DNA of 64,000 nucleotides from Leisingera methylohalidivorans DSM 14336. Its GTDB lineage: Bacteria > Pseudomonadota > Alphaproteobacteria > Rhodobacterales > Rhodobacteraceae. The notes beneath the pieces were generated by a model. That model was given only the letters and a program-made list of their open reading frames with translations. It was not told where the DNA came from and did no database searches. The stretch spans positions 3,064,371-3,128,370 of the forward strand of contig NC_023135.1 of assembly GCF_000511355.1 (NCBI RefSeq), written 5' to 3'. Both the position numbers and the translations under genes were made by a program. Positions 36,126 through 43,551 of this stretch are shown here, piece by piece (position 1 is the stretch's first letter; each line of letters begins with the position of its first letter).

Positions 36126-36839
36126 ATGCCTTTACCTTTTCTCGCTATTGCCATTCCAGTCATTCACTCATCCGGCGCTTGGATCGCCTCCACGGGAGCG
36201 GCGGGATATATCGCAGGCACGTTATCTAGTACATGGATCGGGGCATTTGTCCTCGGGAATAGCACCTTGCTCGGCAGTCTTGGTCTGGTATCGGCTGCCG
36301 GGATATTCGGCGCCACGGGCGGGCTGGCAGCATTCTCCTCGAGCGCTGCTCTTGGAGTAGGTTCAGCTCTCACGGCAGTCGGTCTCGGCGGAGTTGCCAG
36401 TACGCTCGGAATTGCCCCAGCAGCAACTTTCCTGGGTCTCACACCCGTCGGATGGGCTGCCGCCGGAACGGCGGCGACCCTTGTCGCAACACTAGGGTAC
36501 TTTTTCACACGTAAGACGATGCGTCGTCTCAATGAAGAGCGTGAAAAAGGTGGCCTGGAGCCGATCACTCTGGCTCAAATTGTAAAGGAAGTACGGCTTC
36601 TAGAGGCCCAGTCTTTAGAAACGATCCTTGCCCGACTGGACACCGAATTAAACAATGTCTCCCTGTCCAGTGATCACAAAGAAGTTTCCGTCGATGGTCA
36701 GCTATTTTCGCTCAACCGGTTAAAATACGTGGTCAACAAAGACGGATCCGAAGAAGTTGTCTTTGTCACCAGGACGGGTCGCAAGAAAAGGGTTCTACTG
36801 GTAAGGGCTGCACCCGGTCCAGATGGCCACCCAGCCTAA
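36126..36839 (+). CDS. Glycine-rich membrane protein of unknown function
   Basis: This is a 237-residue protein. Residues 1-130 are strongly hydrophobic and Gly/Ala rich with GxxxG-like repeats (GALVLGNSTLLGSLG-like segments and AALGVGSALTAVGLGG), ending at YFFTRKTMRRLNEE. The remaining ~105 residues are soluble and charged (ITLAQIVKEVRLLEAQSLET, then a beta-rich RTGRKKRVLLVRAAPG). GGAG lies 8 nt before the ATG. Membrane-plus-soluble layout and cargo position suggest an exclusion or toxin-like protein, but no family is recognised. Confidence 0.6.
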   Translation: MPLPFLAIAIPVIHSSGAWIASTGAAGYIAGTLSSTWIGAFVLGNSTLLGSLGLVSAAGIFGATGGLAAFSSSAALGVGSALTAVGLGGVASTLGIAPAATFLGLTPVGWAAAGTAATLVATLGYFFTRKTMRRLNEEREKGGLEPITLAQIVKEVRLLEAQSLETILARLDTELNNVSLSSDHKEVSVDGQLFSLNRLKYVVNKDGSEEVVFVTRTGRKKRVLLVRAAPGPDGHPA

Positions 36840-36877
36840 TTTCTTCATTCACTCGGTCAAGTTGCGTCGTCGGTTCC

Positions 36878-38149
36878 CTACGAAGTCGGGGCCACAGGCA
36901 GATGCTTGGCCTCAGCTTTCGCGAAGCTTTCGCCGGTCCCGTCCAGCACGGCCGCCTGGCCGGTGAATTGCTGCCAGCGCTGGACCGCGACATCGACATA
37001 GGCAGGGTTCAGCTCGATCCCGAGGCACACACGGCTCGTGGTTTCCGCCGCGATCAGCGTGGTTCCCGATCCCATGAAGGGCTCGTAGACCGCCTGGCCC
37101 GGGCTGGAATTGTTGAGGATCGGCCGGCGCATGCATTCGACGGGCTTCTGGGTCCCGTGCACGGTTTCCGCGTCCTGATCCTTGTTGGATATCTGCCAGA
37201 GCGTCGTCTGCTTGCGGTCGCCGGCCCAATGGCCCTTGCCGGTTTTCTTCACGGCATAAAGGCAGGGTTCGTGCTGCCAGTGATAATCGCCACGGCTCAG
37301 CACCAGGCGATCCTTGGCCCAGATTATTTGGGAGCGGATGTTGAAGCCGGAGGCCTCGAGGCTTTCCGCAACCGTCGTCGCATGCAGCGCGCCGTGCCAG
37401 ACATAGGCCACGTCGCCCGGGAATAGCGTCCAGGCCTCGCGCCAATCCGCGCGGTCGTCATTCAGCACCTTGCCGGTGCGCTTGGTCGCGGCCGCTCCCG
37501 CCTTGTTGCGCCAACCGGGATCGTATTCGACGCCATAGGGCGGATCGGTCACCATCAGCAGCGGTGTCACATCGCCGAGCAGACGCTCGACGTCTGTTGC
37601 CACCGTCGCGTCCCCGCAGAGCAACCGATGCTTGCCGAGCACCCAGAGATCGCCGGGACGGCTGATCGGGGTCTCGGGGGCCTCCTGAACATCGTTCTCG
37701 CCCTCTTGGAAGGCAGTTTCCGGATCGACCTCGCCGGCCAACAGCGCTTCGAGTTCGGCATCGTCGAAACCGATCAGCGACAGATCGTAGTCCTCGGCCA
37801 GCAGGTCGTTCAGCTCGGCCGACAGCAGCGCCTCATCCCAGGTCCCGAGTTCCGTCAGCTTGTTGTCCGCGATCCGGTACGCCCGGCGTTGCGCCTCGGT
37901 CAGATGGCCCAGCACGATCACCGGAGCCTCGGTCAGCCCCAGTTGCGTGGCAGCAAGTACCCGGCCATGGCCCGCGATCAATTCTCCGTCGTCGGCGACG
38001 AGGCACGGCACGGTCCAGCCGAACTCTGCCATGCTGGCGGCGATCTTCGCCACCTGGTCCGCCCCATGCGCCTTCGCGTTCTTCGCATAGGGCTGGAGCT
38101 TGGCCAGCGGCCACATCTCGATCGCGTCCGGGGCAAAGCTCAGAGTCAT
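36878..38149 (-). CDS. Phage DNA modification methylase with ParB-like N-terminal domain
   Basis: This is a 423-residue protein. Residues 1-110 form a ParB/sulfiredoxin-like domain (LIAGHGRVLAATQLG, then RRAYRIADNKLTELG). The rest is a beta-type N6-adenine or N4-cytosine methyltransferase with DPPY (202-205) and FMGSGTT near 362, plus IIWAKDRLVLSRGDYHWQHE. No restriction enzyme is adjacent, so it is an orphan phage methylase, probably protecting phage DNA or regulating packaging. Between this gene and the next upstream gene lies a 396-nt leader. Confidence 0.9.
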   Translation of the reverse strand: MTLSFAPDAIEMWPLAKLQPYAKNAKAHGADQVAKIAASMAEFGWTVPCLVADDGELIAGHGRVLAATQLGLTEAPVIVLGHLTEAQRRAYRIADNKLTELGTWDEALLSAELNDLLAEDYDLSLIGFDDAELEALLAGEVDPETAFQEGENDVQEAPETPISRPGDLWVLGKHRLLCGDATVATDVERLLGDVTPLLMVTDPPYGVEYDPGWRNKAGAAATKRTGKVLNDDRADWREAWTLFPGDVAYVWHGALHATTVAESLEASGFNIRSQIIWAKDRLVLSRGDYHWQHEPCLYAVKKTGKGHWAGDRKQTTLWQISNKDQDAETVHGTQKPVECMRRPILNNSSPGQAVYEPFMGSGTTLIAAETTSRVCLGIELNPAYVDVAVQRWQQFTGQAAVLDGTGESFAKAEAKHLPVAPTS

Positions 38150-38545
38150 TTGGGTCGGTTCGCCTCAATCGGGTGGACTCCGGACACCGGCAGCCAGCCT
38201 GGACTCCACGAGGGGTCCAGCGGCCACCGGGTGTGTCCGATTCCAAAGGTTTGTTTTGTTGTGGTTTTCAGCAGATCGCAGGTGGATGCCTGCTAGGGGT
38301 GGCTTCCCAAAAAACCGGCCCTGTCGCTAGCGATATTGCGCGCTTCGCCCGCCCGTATACGTTTCGGGCCAGGAAGGACCCGCGAATTCAGTCGGTTAGC
38401 CGCCTGGACCCTAACTGGACCCTTGGTTGGCTCCTGGGAAGCCAGCACCGCAGGTCATCCCGCACGCGCCTCTCCCGAGTATATCCAATTTCTAGCGTCA
38501 TTCTCGGAATGTGTAAGGCCTTGCGATGTACACTGGAAAATTCCC
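38150..38545. other. 396-nt non-coding leader upstream of the methylase
   Basis: No convincing gene. It contains a 10-bp palindrome TCGCTAGCGA (38324-38333), a tandem CTGGACCCT repeat near 38404-38422, and a 9-bp inverted repeat (TGGCTTCCC 38300-38308, GGGAAGCCA 38436-38444). It probably carries the methylase promoter. A cos or other cis site here is possible but not shown. Confidence 0.45.
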
Positions 38546-38992
38546 TCACAGGACGATTTTTCTTGACAGGCGATTGGCGTTTTCGATGACGAACTGCTGC
38601 GAACGCCGGGCCGGAGGCACGCGCCCATGCAGCCGCCAAGTGATCACTGCGAGGCCGAATTGCCAGCGCTTGGTCGCTGCGGTCCGGCTCAGCCCCATCT
38701 CCCAGCAGATCGGCTTCCACGCGGTGCGTTCGGCACGCAACCAGACGATCCGGGCATCATCCCGCTCCAGCCAGCGCAGCCAGAGCAACGCCTCCTCGGC
38801 TTCGGTGATCTGGCGCGGACCCGGCCGGGGCCGCCGCATCTGCGGCTCCTGACCGACCTTGTCCGCGAAGCTGTGGAAATACTCGGGCCAGGCGTTGAAG
38901 AAACCCTGCGGCATGACGCCGGGCAAGGTGTGGAAGACGTCGGCCGCACTCTCCAGCCGGTCCTCCACGCGTGTGGTTGTCCATTCACCCAT
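38546..38992 (-). CDS. DUF6362-like phage protein
   Basis: This 148-residue protein begins MGEWTTTRVEDRLESAADVF and contains LPGVMPQGFFNAWPEYFHSF and EAEEALLWLRWLERDDARIV, then a helix-turn-helix-like WEMGLSRTAATKRWQFGL. I recall this pattern as DUF6362 in Rhodobacteraceae phages. GGAGG 6 nt upstream fixes the ATG at 38992. It may be a DNA-binding regulator; function unproven. Confidence 0.72.
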   Translation of the reverse strand: MGEWTTTRVEDRLESAADVFHTLPGVMPQGFFNAWPEYFHSFADKVGQEPQMRRPRPGPRQITEAEEALLWLRWLERDDARIVWLRAERTAWKPICWEMGLSRTAATKRWQFGLAVITWRLHGRVPPARRSQQFVIENANRLSRKIVL

Positions 38993-39188
38993 GGCGCGCC
39001 TCCCGTTCCCGTTTGCCGTAGAAACGCTCGCCAAGCTGCCGAACCAGTTCTCGTTCGGGCCAGGTCAGGCGATCATCATCCACCGAGACCGCAAGAACGC
39101 CTTGTTCCTTCCAGCCATCGCGTTTGACGACATCGGGGCTACGCCGGGTGCCGCCGAAGCCGCGCGGGGCGAAATTCATGCGGTTCAT
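38985..39188 (-). CDS. Small hypothetical phage protein
   Basis: This 67-residue protein (MNFAPRGFGGTRRSPDVV from its fourth residue) is basic and rich in Arg. GGAGG lies 6 nt upstream of the ATG at 39188. It overlaps its neighbours on both sides by 4-8 nt. No family is recognised. Confidence 0.6.
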   Translation of the reverse strand: MNRMNFAPRGFGGTRRSPDVVKRDGWKEQGVLAVSVDDDRLTWPERELVRQLGERFYGKREREARHG

Positions 39189-39703
39189 GCTGAGCCTCCT
39201 TCGGTCTCTATGGCCCAGTGCAGAATTGCGATGGCATCAGCCTCGTTATCGTCCGCCGGGCTGAAGCCGCGGGCCTCAGCGGCCGCGATCATGGCGGCCT
39301 TGTTGGCATTGCCCTTGCTGGTGGCGTGGCGCTTTATCGTACCCACGGGCACACCCGCATAGGGCACGCCACGAAGTTCGGACCAGGACGTCAGCGTGGC
39401 CATCAAACCCCCATAGACGTGCGCTGCATCGGTCCCGGCATGGCGGCGCACTTCCTCGAACCAGATCGCCGCGATTGGGCCAGAGAGCTTTTCGATCTCC
39501 CCAAGCCAATTGGTGAAGCGCAGGTAGCGCATGCCCCCGCCGTCGTAGCGTCCCGGCTTGAACGACGCTGTCCCACTGGTGATGAGACCATCGGTTGTCC
39601 GCAGCGCCCAGCCCGTTGTGGTCCCGAGATCCAGAGCGAGGATGGTCCCCGGCAAAGCTGCCTGCTGGTGTTCGCACACGGGTTCAATTTGCCTGTTCGA
39701 CAT
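39185..39703 (-). CDS. RuvC-like phage Holliday-junction resolvase
   Basis: This 172-residue protein has the RNase H-fold of RuvC: LALDLGTTTGWALR near the start (first Asp), IWFEEVRRHAG (Glu) and DDNEADAIAILHW near the end (Asp pair). Such enzymes resolve junctions before packaging. The ATG at 39703 is chosen because GGAG lies 6 nt upstream; the frame continues far upstream but only through the non-coding repeat array and across the primase gene in another frame. Confidence 0.82.
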   Translation of the reverse strand: MSNRQIEPVCEHQQAALPGTILALDLGTTTGWALRTTDGLITSGTASFKPGRYDGGGMRYLRFTNWLGEIEKLSGPIAAIWFEEVRRHAGTDAAHVYGGLMATLTSWSELRGVPYAGVPVGTIKRHATSKGNANKAAMIAAAEARGFSPADDNEADAIAILHWAIETEGGSA

Positions 39704-39773
39704 TGTCATCTCCATTGCTGCTCGAAAGGTGAAGGTTGCGTGGCGCATCGGCCCACGCGCGGATACCCGGCGA

Positions 39774-39827
39774 CGTATGGGATGGGGGCCAAACCTGCTG
39801 GTTGGCCCCCCATACGTAGTATGGGGG
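39774..39827 (-). promoter_or_regulatory. Two mutually exclusive hairpins in the RuvC-like leader
   Basis: Hairpin 1 pairs GGGGGCCAA (39784-39792) with TTGGCCCCC (39802-39810), extended by CGTATG (39774-39779) with CATACG (39811-39816). Hairpin 2 pairs CCCCCATAC (39807-39815) with GTATGGGGG (39819-39827) around a 3-nt loop. They share the CCCCCATAC segment, so only one can form. This is attenuator-like, about 70 nt before the start codon on the transcribed strand. Confidence 0.5.
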
Positions 39828-39834
39828 CTTTCAT

Positions 39835-40017
39835 TGTTCGTCCTCCAATCATCGTAAGACACTGAATTCATTTGGTTTTCGAAGACGAACAGAGGTCGTA
39901 CAAGAGGACGAACATGTTCGACCTCTTTTGGGCCTAAGTGATTGTTTTCATTGGATTGAGGACGAACAACGGCGGAGGTCAAACATGTTTGTCCTGAGGT
40001 CGAACAGAGGACGTACA
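39835..40017. repeat. Array of ten 11-bp repeats, consensus GAGGWCGWACA, candidate origin or operator
   Basis: Copies start at 39881, 39892, 39904, 39958, 39975, 39996 and 40007 (plus) and at 39835, 39915 and 39986 (minus). Several are head-to-tail at 11-12 bp spacing (39881/39892/39904; 39996/40007) and two pairs meet head-to-head as palindromes around CATG (39904-39925; 39975-39996). Most differ from consensus by 0-2 bases. The array fills the gap after the primase-helicase stop. Iteron-like arrays by replication genes often mark origins; an operator array is the alternative. Confidence 0.8.
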
Positions 40018-40025
40018 AGCCGAAA

Positions 40026-42383
40026 TCAGGCATTTTCACCCTCCTGGATCGACCAATCGGAAGGGTCTGCGAGGTCCATGCACTGCCCGTTGGAGGGTGA
40101 TTTGTAGTGGCTCGGGACGACCGGAATGACGCTGTCCAGGACCTCCCCGGTCTCCGGATCAATCCGGCCTTTGCGGCCGAACACCATGCCTTCAGCGCAG
40201 AGATAGCCGAAGCGCGACCGGACCACGGAGTGGCCGAATTGTGTGCCGTCGCGCAGGAAGCGGATGTGGCCTTTGGTGGCCAGCACATTGATGCGGTCGC
40301 GAATTGTGAACTGGCTGCCAAGTCCACGCTGGTTCTCAAACGCTTCGCGGAACTGGGTCGAGGTGTAGAGTTTGCCGTCGGCAGCCTCGTCGATCAGGAT
40401 CGACAGGATGACATCGCGCTTGCGATCCCGTTCGGCATCATGCTTCGCGCCTGCCTCTTTGCGAACCAGGCGTTCGTTCATCGGGTTGATCTCGACCCAT
40501 TGGCCGCCGACCTTGTCGATCAACTTGGGTGGCAGCGCGGGTCCGTTCCGAAGCTCGATTTCCAGCTTCCGTTCCGGAGCATCCTCATCGGGGCGATGCA
40601 AGATCAGGCCGGAGGTGTAGAAGCCGCGCAGAGCGCTGGCGCCGGAGAGGGCCAGGAAGGGATCGTCCTTCACCTGCTGCTTGCTGAGCTTCTTGGTGTG
40701 GTGGATCAGGATAACCCCGCAGTCAGGGTCGATATGGTCGCGCAGGACTTCGATGCGTTCCTTCAGGAAGAACATCATCGCGGTGTTGTCGTTTTCGCCG
40801 CCGCCATCGGGCCCACCGTCGAACAAGTTCCGGATCGGGTCGACGCAGAGGATGTCCACTGGCGCATCCGGGAAGGCGGTTTGAACGGCGCGCGCCACGC
40901 GCACACTGCCCTCGCTGTCGAGCAGCATCTTCAGCTTGGGCGTGGCGACGAAGGTGTCGCGGGCGGCGGCTAGGACCTCTGGCGGCAGGGCGATCTGCAT
41001 CAGCCGTTCCCGCAGGTAGTGATACTGGATCTCGGCCTGCAGGTAGAAGATCCGCAGCGGACGTGGCGGGGTGAAGCCGAGGAACGGTACGCCTGCCGCC
41101 ATGTGGACGAGCCAGGAGATCAGAAGATCGCTCTTGCCGACCTTCGGCGCACCACCCAGCACCAGCAGCCCGCCTGGCGTCAGCACCCGCGGTGCGATGA
41201 TGTCCTCCGGCATCGGGCTCTGATCGTCCAAAAGCGCGCCCAACGTGAAGGCTGGCATCTCGACCGGTCCCGGTGCGCCGGTGTCCAGCCGGATCAGCGG
41301 CGGGCCGTATTTCTCGACATGCCGGTTCCAGAGCCGTTCGGACTCGCGCTTCAACCGTTCGACCGGCCACTGTGGGCGCAGCATCGCGGCGTTGTAGCCG
41401 CAGATGCCTTCCCAGCCTTCGTCCTTGGTCATACGGCCCTCGTGGACCATGCGGATGAAATGGCCGATCGCGGCGGATGCGCCCTCGAAACGGGACCAGT
41501 CGTCCTGTGCCCCCTCGCGCACCGGGGTCACCAGCACATCGTCCATGGCGGGCTTATCGGGATGGGTGAATTCGGGCTGCAGGGACACGCCTGGAGCGGG
41601 TGGCATGTCGGTCACGGCCTCGAAGAACTCGGCCAGATCACGCTCGTAGGCGGCGTTCAGCTCGACAATACGCACCTGCGTTTTCAAGCTGTTCTTGTAA
41701 TAGACCGAACCCGCCACGCGGATCGGCTGGTGCGCCGAGCGGAAATGCATGTCGCCGCCAACCTTGGCCGCGATGTCACCGCGCAGACCGCAGACACGGC
41801 GAATGTCATCGCCCTCGGCGGGCTCGGTCAGCGCCCACCAGACGTGCGCTTTCCGCTGCCCTTCGGGTGTCACGCCACCGCTCTCTACCACCATGGTTGG
41901 CGCGCCGAGGTGGCGCTCGAGATGGGCGCGCTTGGCCGCGATATCGCCGGTGTCCAGGTCGACCACGACGGTCTGCATCTGCAGGATTTCCGCAGCCTTG
42001 GCCTGACCGGGCGCGGCCACGGTGCCGGGGATCACATAGACAGCTGCGCCCTCCCGCGACGCCCATGTGGCGAAGGTCGCCATCTTTTCGGGCGCGGCCT
42101 GATCCGCCTCCAGCCAGATGTTGTGCGGGCGGCCATCGATGCCCTGGCCCTTGTCGATGAAACTGCGGACCGGGATCAGCCCGTCGCAGTATCCAAAGAC
42201 GACTTGCATGAACTGGGCGATCTGCTCGGAATCAGGCTCGTCACCGAACACATCAATTTGCGGAGCCGCGTCGTTGAAGTCGCGCCATGGATTGAAGTGG
42301 ACGATGTTTTCCTTGGGCTCATCGGGCGTTGTGTCGTCGCGCATGGCTGTGTCCTGGTCAGGGTCGGTGGGCTCGTCGGTCAT
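40026..42383 (-). CDS. Phage primase-helicase (RepB-like primase plus RepA/KaiC-type ATPase)
   Basis: This is a 785-residue protein. The N-terminal ~260 residues look like a RepB/prim-pol primase (VVVDLDTGD at 140-148, then HQPIRVAGSVYYK with the H-x-I-R pattern). The middle holds a RecA-fold ATPase (Walker A GAPKVGKS at 411-418, ILCVDPIRNLF Walker B, then GVILIHHTKKLS). The C-terminal ~150 residues include a winged-helix-like part. It should prime and unwind DNA at the phage origin. The ATG at 42383 overlaps the upstream stop (ATGA). The repeat array lies just past its stop. Confidence 0.87.
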   Translation of the reverse strand: MTDEPTDPDQDTAMRDDTTPDEPKENIVHFNPWRDFNDAAPQIDVFGDEPDSEQIAQFMQVVFGYCDGLIPVRSFIDKGQGIDGRPHNIWLEADQAAPEKMATFATWASREGAAVYVIPGTVAAPGQAKAAEILQMQTVVVDLDTGDIAAKRAHLERHLGAPTMVVESGGVTPEGQRKAHVWWALTEPAEGDDIRRVCGLRGDIAAKVGGDMHFRSAHQPIRVAGSVYYKNSLKTQVRIVELNAAYERDLAEFFEAVTDMPPAPGVSLQPEFTHPDKPAMDDVLVTPVREGAQDDWSRFEGASAAIGHFIRMVHEGRMTKDEGWEGICGYNAAMLRPQWPVERLKRESERLWNRHVEKYGPPLIRLDTGAPGPVEMPAFTLGALLDDQSPMPEDIIAPRVLTPGGLLVLGGAPKVGKSDLLISWLVHMAAGVPFLGFTPPRPLRIFYLQAEIQYHYLRERLMQIALPPEVLAAARDTFVATPKLKMLLDSEGSVRVARAVQTAFPDAPVDILCVDPIRNLFDGGPDGGGENDNTAMMFFLKERIEVLRDHIDPDCGVILIHHTKKLSKQQVKDDPFLALSGASALRGFYTSGLILHRPDEDAPERKLEIELRNGPALPPKLIDKVGGQWVEINPMNERLVRKEAGAKHDAERDRKRDVILSILIDEAADGKLYTSTQFREAFENQRGLGSQFTIRDRINVLATKGHIRFLRDGTQFGHSVVRSRFGYLCAEGMVFGRKGRIDPETGEVLDSVIPVVPSHYKSPSNGQCMDLADPSDWSIQEGENA

Positions 42384-43138
42384 GCAGCCAGCCCCCAGCA
42401 CCGCTCGGCATGGGCGCAGAACCTGCACTCGAAGAAATCCCGATTGGCGGCGATGCGGGGCAGCAAATCGCCCGCGTCGGTGGCCTGCAGGATCCGCACG
42501 GCGCGGTCAGACATGCGCTGCGCGAGATCGGCATCGAAGGGAACGAGCTCATGATGCAGCTCGGCCGTGTCCTTGTTGATCGCCGTGAACAGCGCAGGTG
42601 CGGCCGAAATCCCCGGCACCGAGGGCTCCATATAGGCCTGATAGATCGCGATCTGGGCGGCATAGACGGGCTTGGAAACCGTGACCCCGTCCTTGACGCA
42701 GGCGCGCCAGTTTTTCGCGTTCATCGTCTTGCATTCCCACAGCGCGGGCACGCGCATGCCGAGCGCGGCCGGAGCGTCAGCAACGATCCCGTCGACATGG
42801 CCCCGGATGCGCCCACCGGCGACAGAAAAGCCGAACTGGCCGCCATCGCGTTTTTGGGTGACCAGATCGATCCCGGCCGCGCGCAGCCAGCGGATCGCCA
42901 GATCCTCGAGTTGATGACCAATTGCGAAGATCCGCAGCGTCTGGCCGCCGAAATCAGCCCCCTCATCCTTTGGCGCACCGGCAAACTCGAACTGCAGCGC
43001 GCGTTCACAGGCATGTCCCAGCCGGGAGGCGCCGAGATAGGTCCGGCGCGGTGTGGCTTCCCGTTCGGCGATGAGGGCTGCATCGACCAGAGTGTTGATC
43101 CGCTCCGCCAAGGAGGGGCGGTGATTAAAATCCAGCAT
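42380..43138 (-). CDS. Phage PD-(D/E)XK exonuclease (Cas4/RecB-like)
   Basis: This 252-residue protein carries the nuclease motifs GHVDGIV (Asp) and LWECKTMNAKNW (Glu-x-Lys), a QIAIYQAY helix, and a C-terminal cysteine group (CRFCAHAERC) that may bind Fe-S or zinc. With the Sak4-like ATPase and SSB-like protein upstream it forms a phage recombination module. Start at 43138 overlaps the next gene's stop by one base. Confidence 0.85.
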   Translation of the reverse strand: MLDFNHRPSLAERINTLVDAALIAEREATPRRTYLGASRLGHACERALQFEFAGAPKDEGADFGGQTLRIFAIGHQLEDLAIRWLRAAGIDLVTQKRDGGQFGFSVAGGRIRGHVDGIVADAPAALGMRVPALWECKTMNAKNWRACVKDGVTVSKPVYAAQIAIYQAYMEPSVPGISAAPALFTAINKDTAELHHELVPFDADLAQRMSDRAVRILQATDAGDLLPRIAANRDFFECRFCAHAERCWGLAA

Positions 43139-43548
43139 CAGAACGGCACCTCCGGTGTCTGGGCCCGCGCGATGTCGGCCATGGCCTCGCGGAACCCCTC
43201 GACGGCTTCCTCGATCAGGGCGCGCACCTGCGCCTCGGTCAGATCGGCGAAGGCGGTCTGCCAGCCGATCTCCTCCATCAGCAGTGCGATGCGTTTCATG
43301 GTGGCGGTGATGGCGGCGCGTTCTTCGTCGGTGAGATCAACCATGGCAAAACGCTCCCGCGCCAAAACCGTCCAGAAGCCTTGGCAGGGCATCGAGCAGA
43401 ACCAGACCGATGGCCGGGGCTGTTTCGAGCGAACCGGATCGCGCCAGCCAAATCCACGCGTGGGTTGTCGGCAAACAGCACAAAGCGTTCCACGCGGATG
43501 CCAGAGACGCCGCCGATCCTCGGCCGTATTGGGGGTTGAAGATGTCAT
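43138..43548 (-). CDS. DUF6511-like phage protein with N-terminal Cys motif
   Basis: This 136-residue protein has a zinc-ribbon-like N-terminus (TLCAVCRQPTRGFGW, then WFCSMPCQGFW) and a helical C-terminus (AVLAREN-like helices, ADLTEAQVRALIEEAVEGFR). I recall this as DUF6511. It sits between helicase and exonuclease in the replication module. Function unknown. Confidence 0.7.
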   Translation of the reverse strand: MTSSTPNTAEDRRRLWHPRGTLCAVCRQPTRGFGWRDPVRSKQPRPSVWFCSMPCQGFWTVLARERFAMVDLTDEERAAITATMKRIALLMEEIGWQTAFADLTEAQVRALIEEAVEGFREAMADIARAQTPEVPF

Positions 43549-43551
43549 GGG

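Noticed and set aside
39835..40017. CRISPR array
   Set aside because: Units are only 11 bp, occur in both orientations, lack uniform spacers and there are no cas genes.
39704..40339. Extension of the RuvC-like gene across the repeat array
   Set aside because: It would read through the 11-bp repeats and across the primase-helicase gene in another frame; the ATG at 39703 has a better ribosome binding site.
41019..42554. A 511-codon plus-strand open frame
   Set aside because: It is antisense to the primase-helicase gene, which carries clear Walker motifs.
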